A stretch of 64,000 nt of DNA. It comes from Polytrichum commune. Taxonomy: Eukaryota; Streptophyta; Polytrichopsida; Polytrichales; Polytrichaceae. Below, piece by piece: positions 12,501-24,935 of this stretch (position 1 is its first letter; each line of letters starts with the position of its first letter). The notes beneath the pieces were generated by a model. The model was not told where the DNA came from, ran no database searches, and saw only the letters and a list, made by a program, of their open reading frames with translations. The stretch is from NCBI GenBank assembly GCA_950295325.1, contig OX485803.1:3224001-3288000 (forward strand), given 5' to 3'. The position numbers and the translations under genes are program-made.

Positions 12501-14418
12501 ACGTGAATTATGGTGTTTCTTCATTTTGAGGTGGTCTTCATCTTGAAACGGACATCGGAAGGATTAGAGGGCTTCCAAAAACTACTGTCCTCCTTTTGAA
12601 GGTGAACACCTTGAACGGGCGCAGAAAAGCCAGTCAGCAGTGTCTCGAGGACAAACCCCTAAGTTCCCACATGGTTGCTGAATGTTTCCGATACCCGTAG
12701 CCCGATACTCCCACTACATGATTGCATGGACCATATGTGGTACGTAGGGGACGCTGAAAATCTAGTATTAGGAGGGTCATCTATCGGAGCACTATTTTGG
12801 CCTTAGGCGGCGTAACCTTTGAGTTCACATGGGATCCGCATTAAAGCGTGGGGTGTAAACCATCCCATGCAAGATGGTTCGTAGCGCTGACCACCTTGAA
12901 TCTTTACAACATGTTAAGTCTCATTGGACACGACCACACCAAATATTGACCGTAGTCGACTCTCTTCACACATGGTCATCGCTATATCTGATATTATACA
13001 TGTTTCGTCCTGCTATGGGTTGTAGCAAAGCGTCCTCGTGTACAATATGTGGTGCTTCGGGAGTTCCTTTGTGAAGTGTTCTTGTTTGCTTAGTGAAGGC
13101 TACGTTGTTGTGGTCTGATCCCTGCAGAGAATTGGGTAGCAACAGCGAAGCAAGTCCCTCCAGTTTCTATTCAGCTAGTGCGTCGCAGTCGAACCTACAT
13201 AATTTGGGACAGATGAATATCGTCAGTGCCAATCGAGGTCTAAATATTCACGATATGGCTATGGAGCAGTCTAATGGTCAGACCACTTATGATGATTCAC
13301 AAAAGAAAGCTAAACTTGAAGTCAATATGGGTTTTGCTTCCTCGAACAGCAGTGGGGCCGCCGCAGAGGGAGCTGGGGAGACGTTCACCAGTCAAGCGGA
13401 GACGCAAGCTCATGGCAGCGGTAGCGCTACGAACTGGCAGCAACAACAATCGCATCAGCCACACCATGCACATCCATCACAGCAGCAGCAGGCATATGCA
13501 AGTCCTCCCCATTACCCATCAGGCTACTTCAGCCAGGTAGGTGCTGCATCATGTGTTGATGAAACAAGGGCTAGTCTAAACAAACTACAGGCTTTTATGA
13601 GCAAGGTTGGGAGCAATTGTACTCAATGCCTATATGCTCTAGTAGGCTTTGGTAAGCCCACTTGTTGCCATATCCACATAACAAATTTTCCCTCATCCAA
13701 GGCTAGGACAAGGTTTTGGAGCAAGTGGGCTAATTTGTGGTGATGAGTGGGAACTCTCACCACAAATTTTCCAACATATTATGCATTTTTATATCCGTAA
13801 TCAATGCTTGGTATGTGGAACTGGGTGGCCTTGTGTTTTGAGCGTTTTCCAGGTAGGAAATTTCATGTGTTTATGAAACAAGGGATAGTCTATGCAAACT
13901 ACAGGCTTTCTTGATGCACATGATAATGGGCTCATTAACGAAGGCATCCTAGACCTTTTTTAACGTGAATGACACAATCATTAGGTGGAAATAAGTGAAA
14001 CTTGGACGGGAAACTAAGAGCATTGATTGTTTGCCTCATTATGTTTGCTGCAAGTTTGTGGTGGTTGCAAGTGCACTAATCTGGTTGGAAAACGTGGATG
14101 GTGGTTACGGGTGGATGGTGGGTGGGTGGGAGCTCTGAACACAAGAGCTCTGAACACAAATTCTCCACCATAATAATATACATTTTTCATCCATAGTCAA
14201 TGTTTATTATGTGGAATTGGGTGGGCTTGCCCTTTGTGTTGGATTTTTAGGCTAATACATTAAAGATTTTGAGCATTACTTCCGTCTTTGTTCAACTCTG
14301 ACTTTACCCATTTGTCATCTGAATCACTAGCCACTTTGTCGGAGTGTTCATATAACCCTGGGCAGGTCCTGAAACTGAATCTCTTTTTTTGCAGAATGCA
14401 GATGCGTGGAAGCATTAG
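9564..14418 (+). CDS. MIKC*-type MADS-box transcription factor
   Basis: A DNA-binding transcription factor of the MIKC* clade, which in land plants acts mainly in the gametophyte and pollen. Exon 1 (9564-9745) encodes the whole MADS domain, residues 1-60, starting [20 protein letters not shown]. Further exons read from splice sites and phase: 10284-10340 ([18 protein letters not shown]), 10679-10697 (19 bp), 10863-10933 ([12 protein letters not shown]), 11382-11443, 11553-11661 ([20 protein letters not shown], typical MIKC* K region), 11795-11842, 12014-12046, 12228-12391 (FLQW motif), 13128-13536 (Gln/Ser/His-rich C-terminus) and 14395-14418 (NADAWKH, stop). One or two exons between 10934 and 11381 are unresolved; phase demands a total length of 1 mod 3, and 10977-11003 plus 11148-11166 would fit, giving about 407 residues. 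No disabling lesion seen. ATG context ATCATGG supports this start. Confidence 0.93.
13537..14394 (+). repeat. Last MADS intron with an internal duplication
   Basis: The 858-bp intron holds two pairs of diverged direct repeats. 13540-13600 matches 13855-13910 (both with GATGAAACAAGG/TATGAAACAAGG and CAAACTACAGGCTTT), and 13757-13830 matches 14150-14225. The first pair includes the donor context: CCAG|GTAGGT at the true exon end and CCAG|GTAGGA inside the intron. Confidence 0.75.
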
Positions 14419-17400
14419 AAACTACAGGTTCTGTAAGAGAGATAGAGGGTACTCTACTTTGACTGCCCGCACTTCGTATGTACCAAATTCGCAGTGGCAA
14501 TGACTATCTTGTTGGTTTGCAACCCAGTATGTACATTGGAGAGGTTGTCTCAAAATTGACTGTGCTGTTGTTGTGGACCTTGAATAATACAGTGTTGGAA
14601 GCATGAGGTAGCTTTTAAGGAGGCATGCAGTTGTGGGCATGAATTTTAGAGAAGTCCACCAAATTTGACTTGCAATGATATTTGTAGAAAATTCTAGGTC
14701 TCTAGACTTAACAGAGGCATTTATATACCTCAAAGAACCAGAACATCCACCTGTTGATGGTTGCATTTGGCGGGAGCCAACTAAACCATTTGTGGGATTC
14801 CATGACAGTTAGTTAGTTCAGGCTGGTTGGTTGTCAAACATAAGCTTGTCTTGTGTTCGTGGCACGGTAATGTTGGCCTTCATTGAGAGGAGAGGGATAA
14901 GCAGCTTGTTTGCAGCAATTTGGCTCTCCAGCCCGGACTGCTTTCCAGCTGTGGCAAGTATTTATTTAGATGAAAGTATCTATCGTCCACTGATCAGAGG
15001 GAGATTTGCAATCTTTAAGAGCACTTTAGGTCGACAGCTGTTGGAAAGAAAATTGGGGATACCACCGTTGCCCCGTGGATTGATGACGTCGTCATTCCTA
15101 ATTAGAGCAGCTTTCTCTGCCAGGAGAGTGGTGTGCTTGGATGCACCAAGAAACCCGAAGCATGAGTGCTAAACCCAGATGTTCTGTTCCTGGCAAACTT
15201 GGAAATCTGATGTGCATGGAGCTGAAGTCTTCTGAGCGAGAATCTCAGGACAGCACCAGAATTGGCAGGTGAATTGGACCTGAAGGCATGATGGTTCAAA
15301 GCAGTATATCATGAGGACCAAAACCAGCGGAACCGGAGTCGTGGGTGGCTGCGAATTGCAGATTAGGCTGGGGAAAATAAGTTTGGGATCTTGAAGGATG
15401 CATAATCTGGAGTGGGTTTTTTCAGGAAGATTGGATCAGATCAGACTGCATTGGGATTCTCGGGGCTTATTCTTTGTGCTCAGGAGACAGATTAAGCTTT
15501 GAGTGGGTCTGATGAGGTCGGTGCTTCCACTAAGAGCTTTTTGGAAGAGTTCAGGATTCAGAAGAGCATATTACAATTGAGAACTACTGCAAAAAAATTA
15601 GTGAGGTTGTTCAAGAAATTTCTGGAATCCTCGTCGTTCAGGAGCAGCATGTTTGCCTCGACTTCAGATGTGGACACCCACACAACTTTCAGCATTAAAA
15701 AAGAACAAAAATTGGAGTGTGGGCCCAAGACTTCGTGCTGGAAGTGTTTGGACAACAAGTGCAAGTCAAGTGGTAAGTAAGTACGTACCTCAGATTTTGA
15801 ACAAATTGTTTCCGATAACATATCAGTGAACAAACTTGAATGTGTAATGCCATTGGTGCTGTATGTGCAGCATGGAAGCTGTCTGTTTGGGATTTATGAG
15901 AGTATGGGAGCTATATCTGTGGAGCTTGCCAACATGTGGCCAAGTCGAGTTATTCAAGTCAAGTGCTGTAGCTTCTACTGTCTTAACACTAGTGCATACA
16001 GCTAATGTTTTAACTAATTCTGTCAAAAATGACCCTTATTGGAGTTTCCATTGCCCGTCCATGCTATTCATGTATGACATCTCTAGTCTAATTACCATAC
16101 TGGAAGAGCTGGGTGGATGTGCCAAGAGAGCTGAAGAAGACTGAATGGGTCCTTCTGTATTAGTTTAACAGCAGTTGCAGGGAACGACAATGCATGACTT
16201 GTTTGATTTAATTAGACTATGCTTCAATTCTGGGAATGCAGGTGGCCATTGTAGTAGTAGCTTATGTGGAAAGCGCCTATTTGGACACTAGGATTAAAAG
16301 CTAGGTTATTGTGGCCACATGGGTCGCATTTTTAATTTGGTCCATGTTGTCAAAAGCCTGTTGGTTGATTCATTTCTATATTGGCTTAGTTACTAGAATT
16401 TTCCTCATGATTGCAGCACACCTCTAGGTGTTCTCAAAACTTTGTTGGGAAATTCATGTTCATATGGCATCCTTCGGCCCCCTACATTTCACCAACATTG
16501 GGGATTCTGACAGCATTGAACGCTATTTTAAACATTATAAAATGTTAAAACTGTGGCAAGGCTTCCAACCCAAAAATGAGTTTTAGAGAGATTTTAAGTA
16601 TATATCTACTGTGTGTGTTATTAGCTCAGGGATATATATGTGATGATTGCGATTTTGTCCTTTTGAAGGTCAGTGAGTTAGTCTTGATAGTCTTCCACAG
16701 AACGAATATTATATTTTGTGTGTCATAATGCATGGCAAGGCTGATATGTCGGGGAGGCTTGTGTAGCATAGGGAACCTGGTGCATCACTGACACCGCCGC
16801 CAGGTAGTAAATGCGGCCTCCACAGTATCACTACGTGTGTGCAGAAGACAAGCAGACCTGCACAGGTGAAGCAGTGGTCTCCGAAGCTCCCATTCCACTC
16901 CTTTACTTTGACTAAAACAGGAGCATATCTTAGTAGACTCCCCAACAATGAACGGGGAGTTGAACCGACAGCTAGCTACAGATGAACCGGTTGAGCTTAA
17001 GAAATAACCTCTGGAAGTTCAAGACTTCAGGAAATTGACGCTTCCATTTTGGAGGAATCTATAGAATACGCCTCATTAATAAAGAAGAAACTGAAAGATC
17101 ACAACAGGTTGGACTTGGAAACACTAGGATTTTGACCTCCCTAGGCACTGCTTTTACATCATAACAGGTATTTGCATCATTTTTGGCCACCTGTCCACCA
17201 ATTTTAACATTTTCCCAGAGGGTCCGCGTATGTCTGAGAAATACACTATAATAGGTCCAGGGTGCAGAAAGGAACTTGGGCATCTACAATATTCGCTTTA
17301 TTGTGTCTCTGAGCCCTTCGGACATGTGTGGCTGCTCTTCTTGATTCAGTAGAAGCATGAGTCCTAGACAAATTTTTTTTATCTTAAGTAATTGGGAACT

Positions 17401-17635
17401 TGTCCTACATCATTTGGAAAATTGGCTTGCAAATCTATTAGCAAAGTGGTCAATTCACCATAGAAGAACGATTGCCTAAGACTCATGTGCTAGTAATGAT
17501 TAGGCACCTACATCTGAATGGCTTATTACATGGTTTACAATCAAGAAGGGACACTAACAGGATACATGTTATGATGAGATTGGAGTCTAGACCATGTGCT
17601 TATACTATATCAACCCTTCTGGATTGGGAGATAAG
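14419..17635. other. 3' flank of the MADS gene, no further gene recognised
   Basis: The first several hundred bases are probably 3' UTR. Scattered frames, such as 15499-15780, have no recognisable domain and no ATG at the listed start. No RNA gene or mobile element could be supported. Confidence 0.5.
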
Positions 17636-17930
17636 TATGGAATACAATATGCACGGCTGCTTTGCCTTCGCAGCGGCGCACGTCGCCGCTGCAGCCTAGC
17701 GCTCGCGGTTGCACCCTGGCGCTCGCTGCTGCAGACTGTAGAAAGGACCAGATACGCTTTGACGGGCGGTAACCGGTCATTGCAGGTGAAGCGCATCTGC
17801 GAAACCGGCCACTGCAGGTCAAGATAGGACATCATGCCCAGACGGGCTTCGGGGGCTGCCCGCGAAAAAATTTGGGGAGCGGACCGCCGTGTCCCGAAAA
17901 ATAGCCTTGGAGCTGAGGCATGGAAAACGG
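17636..17930 (+). repeat. GC-rich dispersed repeat, copy 1
   Basis: A GC-rich island in AT-rich surroundings. It begins GGAATACAATATGCACGG and contains GCGCTCGCGGTTGCA motifs. The reverse complement of 55400-55692 begins with the same GGAATACAATATGCACGG and has the same GCGCTCGCGGTTGCA units, so the two are inverted copies about 37.7 kb apart. No coding frame was identified. Confidence 0.7.
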
Positions 17931-17945
17931 TAACAATATTATAAC

Positions 17946-19834
17946 CGGTCCTAATATTGCACAACAATTGCTCATTGGAAATTCTCACTTCCATCACAAA
18001 CATGGAGGGAAAACATGAAATTCACCAATTCCTACATGAATCCTTGCCAAGAGTCAACCAGAAGAGATTCTCGTCTCCTGCCTTTGCTGATTGCATCCAT
18101 GGTGTCATTGGTGTCTTTAGTCTCACAAAACGGTGGAACCCTACTCCGGATTTTCGTGCGATTCATTGGATTTCTTCGTGAAAGGTAAGCATTTTGATGT
18201 ATCGCCTACGAGGTGAAGAATTTTTCTTAAGGGAGAATTGCGTTTCTGTACGAAATCAGTAGTAGCTTCCTGATCGATATATGATCAAACATTCAGATGT
18301 GTGGGAGCTTTGAATTGAACAATTCGGATCTGTTTTGGAGTCTTCAAGGGCCTGAAGTACGAGCTGCAGTCCAAATATAGGGTTTGACATGCATTCATAC
18401 ATAGATGCATTCATAAGTTTTGCAGTATTTGCATCATACATAAGTCTTTGCTGCGTTAGGAGCCTTTCTCTCGCAAATGCAGACATCATCACTGAAAAAT
18501 TCTTTCCTAGAGACAAATAGAAGAGATTGTCGTCTACCCTTGCAAAATATACTTCATTGGAATTGATTTCTCTAGTCTCACGAGACGGTGGAATTCTACC
18601 CCGGAGTGATCAGCAGTCTAAATTTAGGGTTGAGACCACCACAAGTTTGGCATGCATTCATCCATTAGAGCTTAGTGCACGCAATGATAAAGGGATTAGT
18701 AGTAGAGGCAGCTACGGCAGAGAGTAGCAGGAGTGGATTGGCAAGTGGATTATATCGACCTACAATTTGCCATTTTTTCTCGTGGTCAAGATTTTGCAGT
18801 ATTTCTATGTGCTCCAGTAGGAGTGTTTTTCTTTTGTGGTTCTGCGAGCAACAAGAAGACGCCTGCAACTTTCCTTATCGCAGTGTGGTTGCATAATAAC
18901 CAAATCCATGAATTCTTGATTGTTTCATAATATATTGCGCATTGACGATCAAACCACTTGCAAATGGAAGAGGGAGAGGATTATCAGGATTGCGGCGCAC
19001 CAAATTGGAATGAGCGCTATACAGGGGGGAATGTTCTTTGGTTATGAAATCAAATGCATGGACATCCACGTGTCTTAACTTGTATGAACTGACAGTTTGG
19101 CCTACCTGATCCTTCCAAAGAGGGATCACCAAATCTATAAGTCCACCCATTTTCAGGGTAGGAGATTGCAATAAATCAACTCATATGGAAAAAATTGTAT
19201 GCCCAGAAAGAGATTTAAGTGTGCCCTGGAATACTCATCCTGGATGGTTTATGAAAATAGTTCCTGCAAGTTAGCATGTGATGTGTGGCTCTATTTGCTA
19301 TCACTACATCCATGATAACATAAATTGCAGGTTGAACATCAAAGAACTTCTGGGCAGATGTTGGATCTCATCACCACCCCAGCTGGAGAAGTTGATCACA
19401 TATGTGATCTTTATCTACTTCCTCATCAATAGTATACAGGAATGTGGATTTTAGGAGTGAGGATGTATGATAATACGTAGCTTATGGTGTGATCGAATTT
19501 TTGATGTGAAGAATTTAGAATAAGGACCGGAATTCAATAAGGTCTAAGAAAGGACCCGAATTGTGCAGTGAATTTGTACCTGTCTTTCAAAGAAATTCTT
19601 GCCATGCCCTAATATTGCGCAGTATTAGGGCGGCATTTATAAATTCTAAAATATCCACCCCCTTGGCAATCGGGCAAGATTGTTTGTCTGGATTTCATCC
19701 GTTCTGAAATAATTTTTCTTGCATCCAAATTACGCTTCGTCCCACTAGATATTCCCAAAATAAAATAAAATAAAATTCTAATTTTTTTGCCTGATATGTC
19801 TTGTCGATGTCAACACTGCGCAATATTAGGACCG
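17946..19834. mobile_element. Possible TIR DNA transposon (1.9 kb)
   Basis: CGGTCCTAATATTGCACA at 17946 is mirrored by the reverse complement of 19817-19834 (CGGTCCTAATATTGCGCA): one mismatch in 18. A TA dinucleotide lies two bases outside each end, which would fit a TA target, but the outermost two bases do not match. The interior has diverged duplications (18063-18149 with 18521-18603) and a palindrome CCCTAATATTGCGCAG... at 19607-19630. No transposase was seen. Confidence 0.4.
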
Positions 19835-19837
19835 TCT

Positions 19838-21100
19838 ACCATACTCAACAGTAGGCTTGGGAGTTACAGTGATCAACTTGTGCCCCGTGAAGCAATGGTT
19901 ACTCATTGGGCACGTGATTACCAACTAAGGTTTTTCTCAATTTGGTTAAGCTTGTATACACTTGTATGCTCAGGCTCCAATACACCTTACACATGGTATG
20001 TCCATGTGCAAGTTTGACGTCCCACAGTACATTGGGTGTTAATCTAGTTCTTCCTGATATGAAGAAATGTTGTTGGAGTCTCCATACACTTTATGAATAG
20101 GTATGTTGGCTGAGCATGAATTTTGTGCTCTTCGATCTGGTAAGATAAAGTTGCTAAAGTGTTTGGGTGAAGATTGGGCAGCCAGACAGCCCTCAACGGC
20201 TCCATGAGCATGTAGTATGAAAACTCCTTCCTTGGTGTGATGAAACCTGCACATAGAAGGAGAAACTGTATACATTCCTGTTGCAGAAACGAGAGGCACA
20301 AATCCTCATGTCCTGGGACCAGCTATTGATGTATTATTCCAAGCCACGGATATTATGTGGGCAAAATAATTTATGCAAACTCAGGTGTAGGTACCAAGAC
20401 GTGTAATTTCACAGGCCAAACGACCAAGCCTGGCTCCTGCTACCAAGCAGGTGGGTGGAGGCATGTCACATAACGGATACTTGTCAGTCTTGCAAACTTC
20501 AACCAAAAGCACTCAACATCTACGGGGATGATGTTTTGAAAAGCATCTCATGCTATCCAATCCCAGCGTTTTCCACTATTATGTAATCCTTTCCATCCCT
20601 ACATGCGAAACGAATTGCAAAGCAAGCAAGCAAACTAAGTCACCCTTAATCACCTTGTATGACTTCGATCAGGGAATAAGCGATGAAGTTCTTTCCGTAT
20701 TGGCTTATGATACTGCTCTCGTGCAAACCAATGAGGACCATAGGCATCCCCACTATTGTCAGTAGCATCCCTCTTATTATGATTTTGCAATACAAGGCCT
20801 CACAGCTCTACATATGTCTGTTGAGTACGCCATAGTCTCACACACACGAGGTTAAAGCTCCAAGTTTTGGTCCATAGTCTGTTCCGTCAGTAATTTGTCC
20901 ACAACATGCTTGAAGGGCATCCCTCAGTTCTTAAAGGCAATTACTTAAAAATGATAACACAATATTTGACATCCCTTTATCTCCACAAAACGGGAAAATT
21001 TAACATAATATTCAAGACTAGATTATTGAAATTTGCAAAGAGTCTAGTTACAAGTCACATTAACTACGAACCGGAGGCAAAGCAAATAGGCTAAACGAGA
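19838..21100. other. Intergenic, no gene recognised
   Basis: Only short frames without domains. CCATAGTCT motifs at about 20830 and 20870 resemble the core of the nearby minisatellite family. Confidence 0.55.
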
Positions 21101-21104
21101 TTCC

Positions 21105-21400
21105 CGGTCGAGTCTAACAGCGAGGCTATGGTCCAAGTGACAAAAGTAGAGAGAGTCTAGTATCAAGTGGCAGTGGCAGTATTCAGTCACAAGTAGAGAG
21201 AGTCTGGTATCAAGTGGCAGTGGCAGTATTCAGTCACAAGTAGAGAGTCTAGTATCAGTGGCAGTCACAAGTACAGAGTGTAGTATCAGTGGCAGTCACA
21301 AGTAGAGAGTCTAGTTTCATAGTGGCAGTCACAAGTAGAGTCTAGTTTCAGTATCAAATCGCAGTCACAAGAAGTATCAAGTCTCATGAAGTGGTGCAAG
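21105..21400 (-). repeat. Degenerate minisatellite, TAGACT/GTCACAAGTAGAG type
   Basis: Irregular tandem copies of GTCACAAGTAGAGAGTCTAG with GTATCAAGTGGCAG spacers. On the minus strand the units read CTAGACTCTACTTGTGAC, similar to the TTACTAGACTTTTG tails of the arrays at 47.7, 48.9 and 54.4 kb. It looks like a diverged member of that family in minus orientation. I found no promoter-like module next to it. Confidence 0.6.
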
Positions 21401-22546
21401 CCATAGTCTTCATTAACAGAGAAGCGTCTAGTCACGACAGCCTATCTGGTCCTCCATCCCTTTATGCCTGCCCTTGGTTGCACTCCCAAACAATATGGGT
21501 CAAGACCCATCCCATCTTCCTTCAGTTGGCTCCTCCTTTGTTCACGACCCTTCGTCCTCCTCATTCGGCGTACTGCTTCGCGATCCTATTGGCCTCGTTG
21601 AATTCCATCCCCTTCACCCACAATCAGGCTGGGGGTTCTCCGCAGGGTTGTATTTGACTCCATATAATTTGAAGACTACATCCCACAATCATTGCTCATC
21701 ATCAATCTCATTCAATCATCGACATCTCACTGGAAACAATCCAACCCTTCACGTTGTGCCACCGAACAACAATTCTCAATTCCATGGACTACCGATATGA
21801 GCAAGATTGATATGACCATCTCCCAGTGACCCAATCGAAACACAACATGGCATCAAATCCGAAGTCTTGCAAATTATTTGGAGTTGTGTATTTATTCCAT
21901 AGTACAACAACTATAGGTTCACCCAAATTCGTCAAGGGCAATCTATAGGTCTCTCAAATTCCGATGATCACCTTTGGATCAAGCCCACTGGTTGTTGTAT
22001 CCATATCCAAAAATCCTCCTGCATCCATCCACTTTTTGCCATGTGGATGGATGCGGATGCACAGGTTGCCATGTCTTTATCTGCAATTGGGGGAAACGTC
22101 ATAGAGTTCATGTTTTATTCCAAAAAACCATGGTCAGGAAGTCATCAATTCAAATAGTAGTCCCCAATTAACCTCCACCAATCTTCCTCTTCTCCCAAAC
22201 GTCGACTACATTCTTCTGCTCATTCTTGCATTGCAATCAGAACCTTCCAAAGCCATGATTCTGCACCTCCATCAATCTTCTTCTTGAGAGTTTATATGAA
22301 AGGTACACGGGCCTGATGTAGTAGCTTTTGTTGGTTTGTAACTTACAATACTTGGATTCATGGTGTTCAAGTTTATGCTCCTCTGCCCACATGTAGATGA
22401 AGGAGCTAGGGGTAACGCTGCGAAGTCCTTGAACTCGAATCATATTGATATCAATTCCAGCAAGTCCACTCACAGGGTGCCATAAGAAGACTATGGCCGA
22501 TTCCCTGCAATTATGTTCACTATATTCAGCCTAGATCGCCAGTGAA
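21401..22546. other. Intergenic, unclassified open frames
   Basis: A 108-codon frame at 21474-21800 is rich in Ser, Pro and His and has no domain I recognise. It may be a relic of a mobile element. Nothing else is supported. Confidence 0.4.
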
Positions 22547-22600
22547 TGGCGCCTTAAACCCATATCGTTTGGGTGAGGGCCGAGAGGCAAGGATATAATG
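22547..22600 (+). promoter_or_regulatory. Promoter-like module, copy 1 (TATA-containing)
   Basis: Contains GGCGCCTTAAACCCATATCG, then GGGTGAGGGCCGAGAGGCAA and the TATA-like GGATATAATG. The same ordered motifs occur at 30561 (minus), 47443, 48487 and 53691, each directly followed by a GACTATGG-type tandem array. It looks like a core promoter, perhaps the U3 end of an LTR. Confidence 0.65.
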
Positions 22601-22639
22601 AGGGTCTGTTTTACCCTCTTGTGTATACTAGGGCTGGGA

Positions 22640-23040
22640 CTAGGTACTTAGACTATGGTCCAAACTACTTGCTACTTGGGTCACTCACTCAGACTATGGT
22701 CCAGACTATACTTGCTACTTGGGTCACTCACTCAGACTATGGTCCAGACTATACTTGCTACTTGGGTCACTCACTCAGACTATGGTCCAGACCATACTTG
22801 CTACTTCACTCAGACTATGGTCCAGACTATACTTGCTACTTGGGTCACTCACTCAGACTATATGGTCCACAATGCTTGACAATTGCCACTCGGGTTGCTC
22901 AGATCATGACTATGGTCCAGCCTACTTGACACTTGGTCCACCCCACCATGGACATTTTGTTACTCAAACTATGGAACTGCATACTTACTTGATACTGGTG
23001 CACTCAAGACTATGGAGTTGGACCTAGAATCTGGTGACTT
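22640..23040 (+). repeat. 43-bp minisatellite, GACTATGGTC type
   Basis: Units start AGACTATGGTCCAGACTATA at 22691, 22734, 22777, 22812 and 22855. The period is 43 bp, with one 35-bp unit lacking eight bases. The array degenerates towards 23040 and ends with the family tail (GTCACTCGTTACTA). Frames across it are translations of the repeat, not genes. Confidence 0.92.
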
Positions 23041-24935
23041 AGTTTCCGCTCGATTAGCCGGTTCGTAGTGATTGTCACTCGTTACTACTCTTGTCAAATT
23101 CCGGCCTTTAATATAAGCTCATACTGAGTTTGGTCCGACACTTATCGGTGATTGACGTCGACAAACCTTTTTTTTGTGTGGAGCAACCCCCCCAATTGCA
23201 CTTGATAAGTTTAGGGTGCGGGTATGTTGGATGCACAATATCTTGCTGAATTTATCTCATGCCCTTCATTCATAAGTTCACTTCTCAATGGGAAAACTAC
23301 AAGGTGTACATTCCTCATTCACCAGCTCACAGTGATCACCCTTTCAAGACTGACTCTCTCTCTTTTGGAATCCTCTTCCAAAAATTAATCTCACAATTTC
23401 ATCCAAATAGCTCTTCAACCTTGTTCCATGCATGAAGTACTTTAATCCAAAATCATGATTCTCGTACTTACTCACCCATCAAGTCATTCAAGAGAAAAAA
23501 AGTTCACAATCAGATTCTACAGTAATTGCGAACTTCACACCCTTATGTGAATATCATTCACCGCCAGCAGAAATCCTAGAATTACCCTCTCACAAACATG
23601 AGGGACCAAAAACATACATAAACATGTGACTGCATACTTATTATGGTTTCTCTAAAGCATGTGACTTTATTCCCACAAAAAAACCAGGGGGAATATACAC
23701 ATTCACCCTTCAGTCGATTGGACAACGAATCCATCAAAAAATTCTCGGACATTACTTCCGCCGTGACACATTCGTCACTTCCCTAAACAACTTGTAATAA
23801 GGAAGAATGACCACCGTTTTCTTGAGAGGGCTGATTCTCTCTCTCTTCACTTTTGGGCCCAATCATGACTATGTGATTATAGCCCTAGGGGAGAAGATTT
23901 AGCTGATAACCACTGCACCTGCCTATTACCTGTTCAAAAATGACTCTGATCTCACTTACTGTCTATGGCCCTACGAACTGCTACCGTGCAACTATTACTT
24001 AAGTTAGACTACTTCCAACTCCAAGTTATATGTGGAATAGCTTGTCACTAATTTTGCTTCATAAAGTGACATTTGTCTATCCATATCAACTAAAAATACC
24101 GAATGTCATCAAAACCCAAAATTTTGGTAGACATAGACCCCTCCTTTACTTGTTGGAGTCCCTCCAAAGTCGAGGACGTTTCACCGATTCTCCTGTTCCT
24201 TCCTGATCGTCATCCTAACGCCCCTGACTCCTTGATTTTGAGTACTGTCGGGCCTCCTTCGCCTCCTGTCGGAGTACAGCTCGTTGTAAAACTTCATCTC
24301 GTGCTACCCCTTGTGGATCGTTATTCCGCTGCCATTTGAGAAATCTTTCGAATGGCCCAGCTCGAGTAAAAAGGAACTCGTTGATTTAAACAAAAATTAT
24401 GCATTTCCTTAATGGGGGCCTAACCACACACCAATCAAATTCCTCAATTGGGTCCAACCAAAGCAGCTAAAGTGTGCACTCCTGAATAGTGGACGCGTAC
24501 CTTATACAGCACAACTAAGACAAGGTCTACTGCCAACATACCAGAAGCACTTCGGCAATTACACTGTGATGATAGTGCATTTTGCAGGGCTTACATGTAG
24601 CTCTCACTGTGGATATATCTCCTCATATGTCTGTCACAAATACTAGTCTAGACTCACCGGATTCAATGTCAATTAATTGCAAGTGGAAACCAGTGCAGTC
24701 TTCAATATATATGTCCAGTCCAGGCTTCAAATGAACATTGTTCATTGTTCATTGTTCATGGGCTGAGGAGGGCGAAGGCCAACACATATATTCTTTGTAA
24801 AATTCGGGTTGCAACGATAAAGTCAATGTACTTGGCTACGCAGCAAAATGAAAATACCTTCAAAATGCACCCACACTTCCAACACAATCTAACAACCCCT
24901 GGAATGGGCCCTTGTAGCTTGGCCATTGCTGTCAA
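23041..24935. other. Intergenic, 3' of the HECT gene
   Basis: No supported gene. The 78-codon frame at 24103-24339 is Pro/Leu-rich and has no recognised domain. The trinucleotide-like GTTCATTGTTCATTG at about 24737 is a short tandem repeat. Confidence 0.5.

Noticed and set aside
15499-15780. 93-codon frame downstream of the MADS gene
   Set aside because: It begins at a non-ATG codon, has no domain and no splice partner; it may be 3' UTR sequence.
19607-19630. TAATATTGC resembling the geminivirus origin nonanucleotide
   Set aside because: The sequence is TAATATTGC, not TAATATTAC, and no Rep-like frame lies nearby.
22573-23027. Open frames of 74-118 codons over the 22.6-23.0 kb array
   Set aside because: They simply translate the 43-bp tandem repeat in several frames; there is no coding signal outside it.
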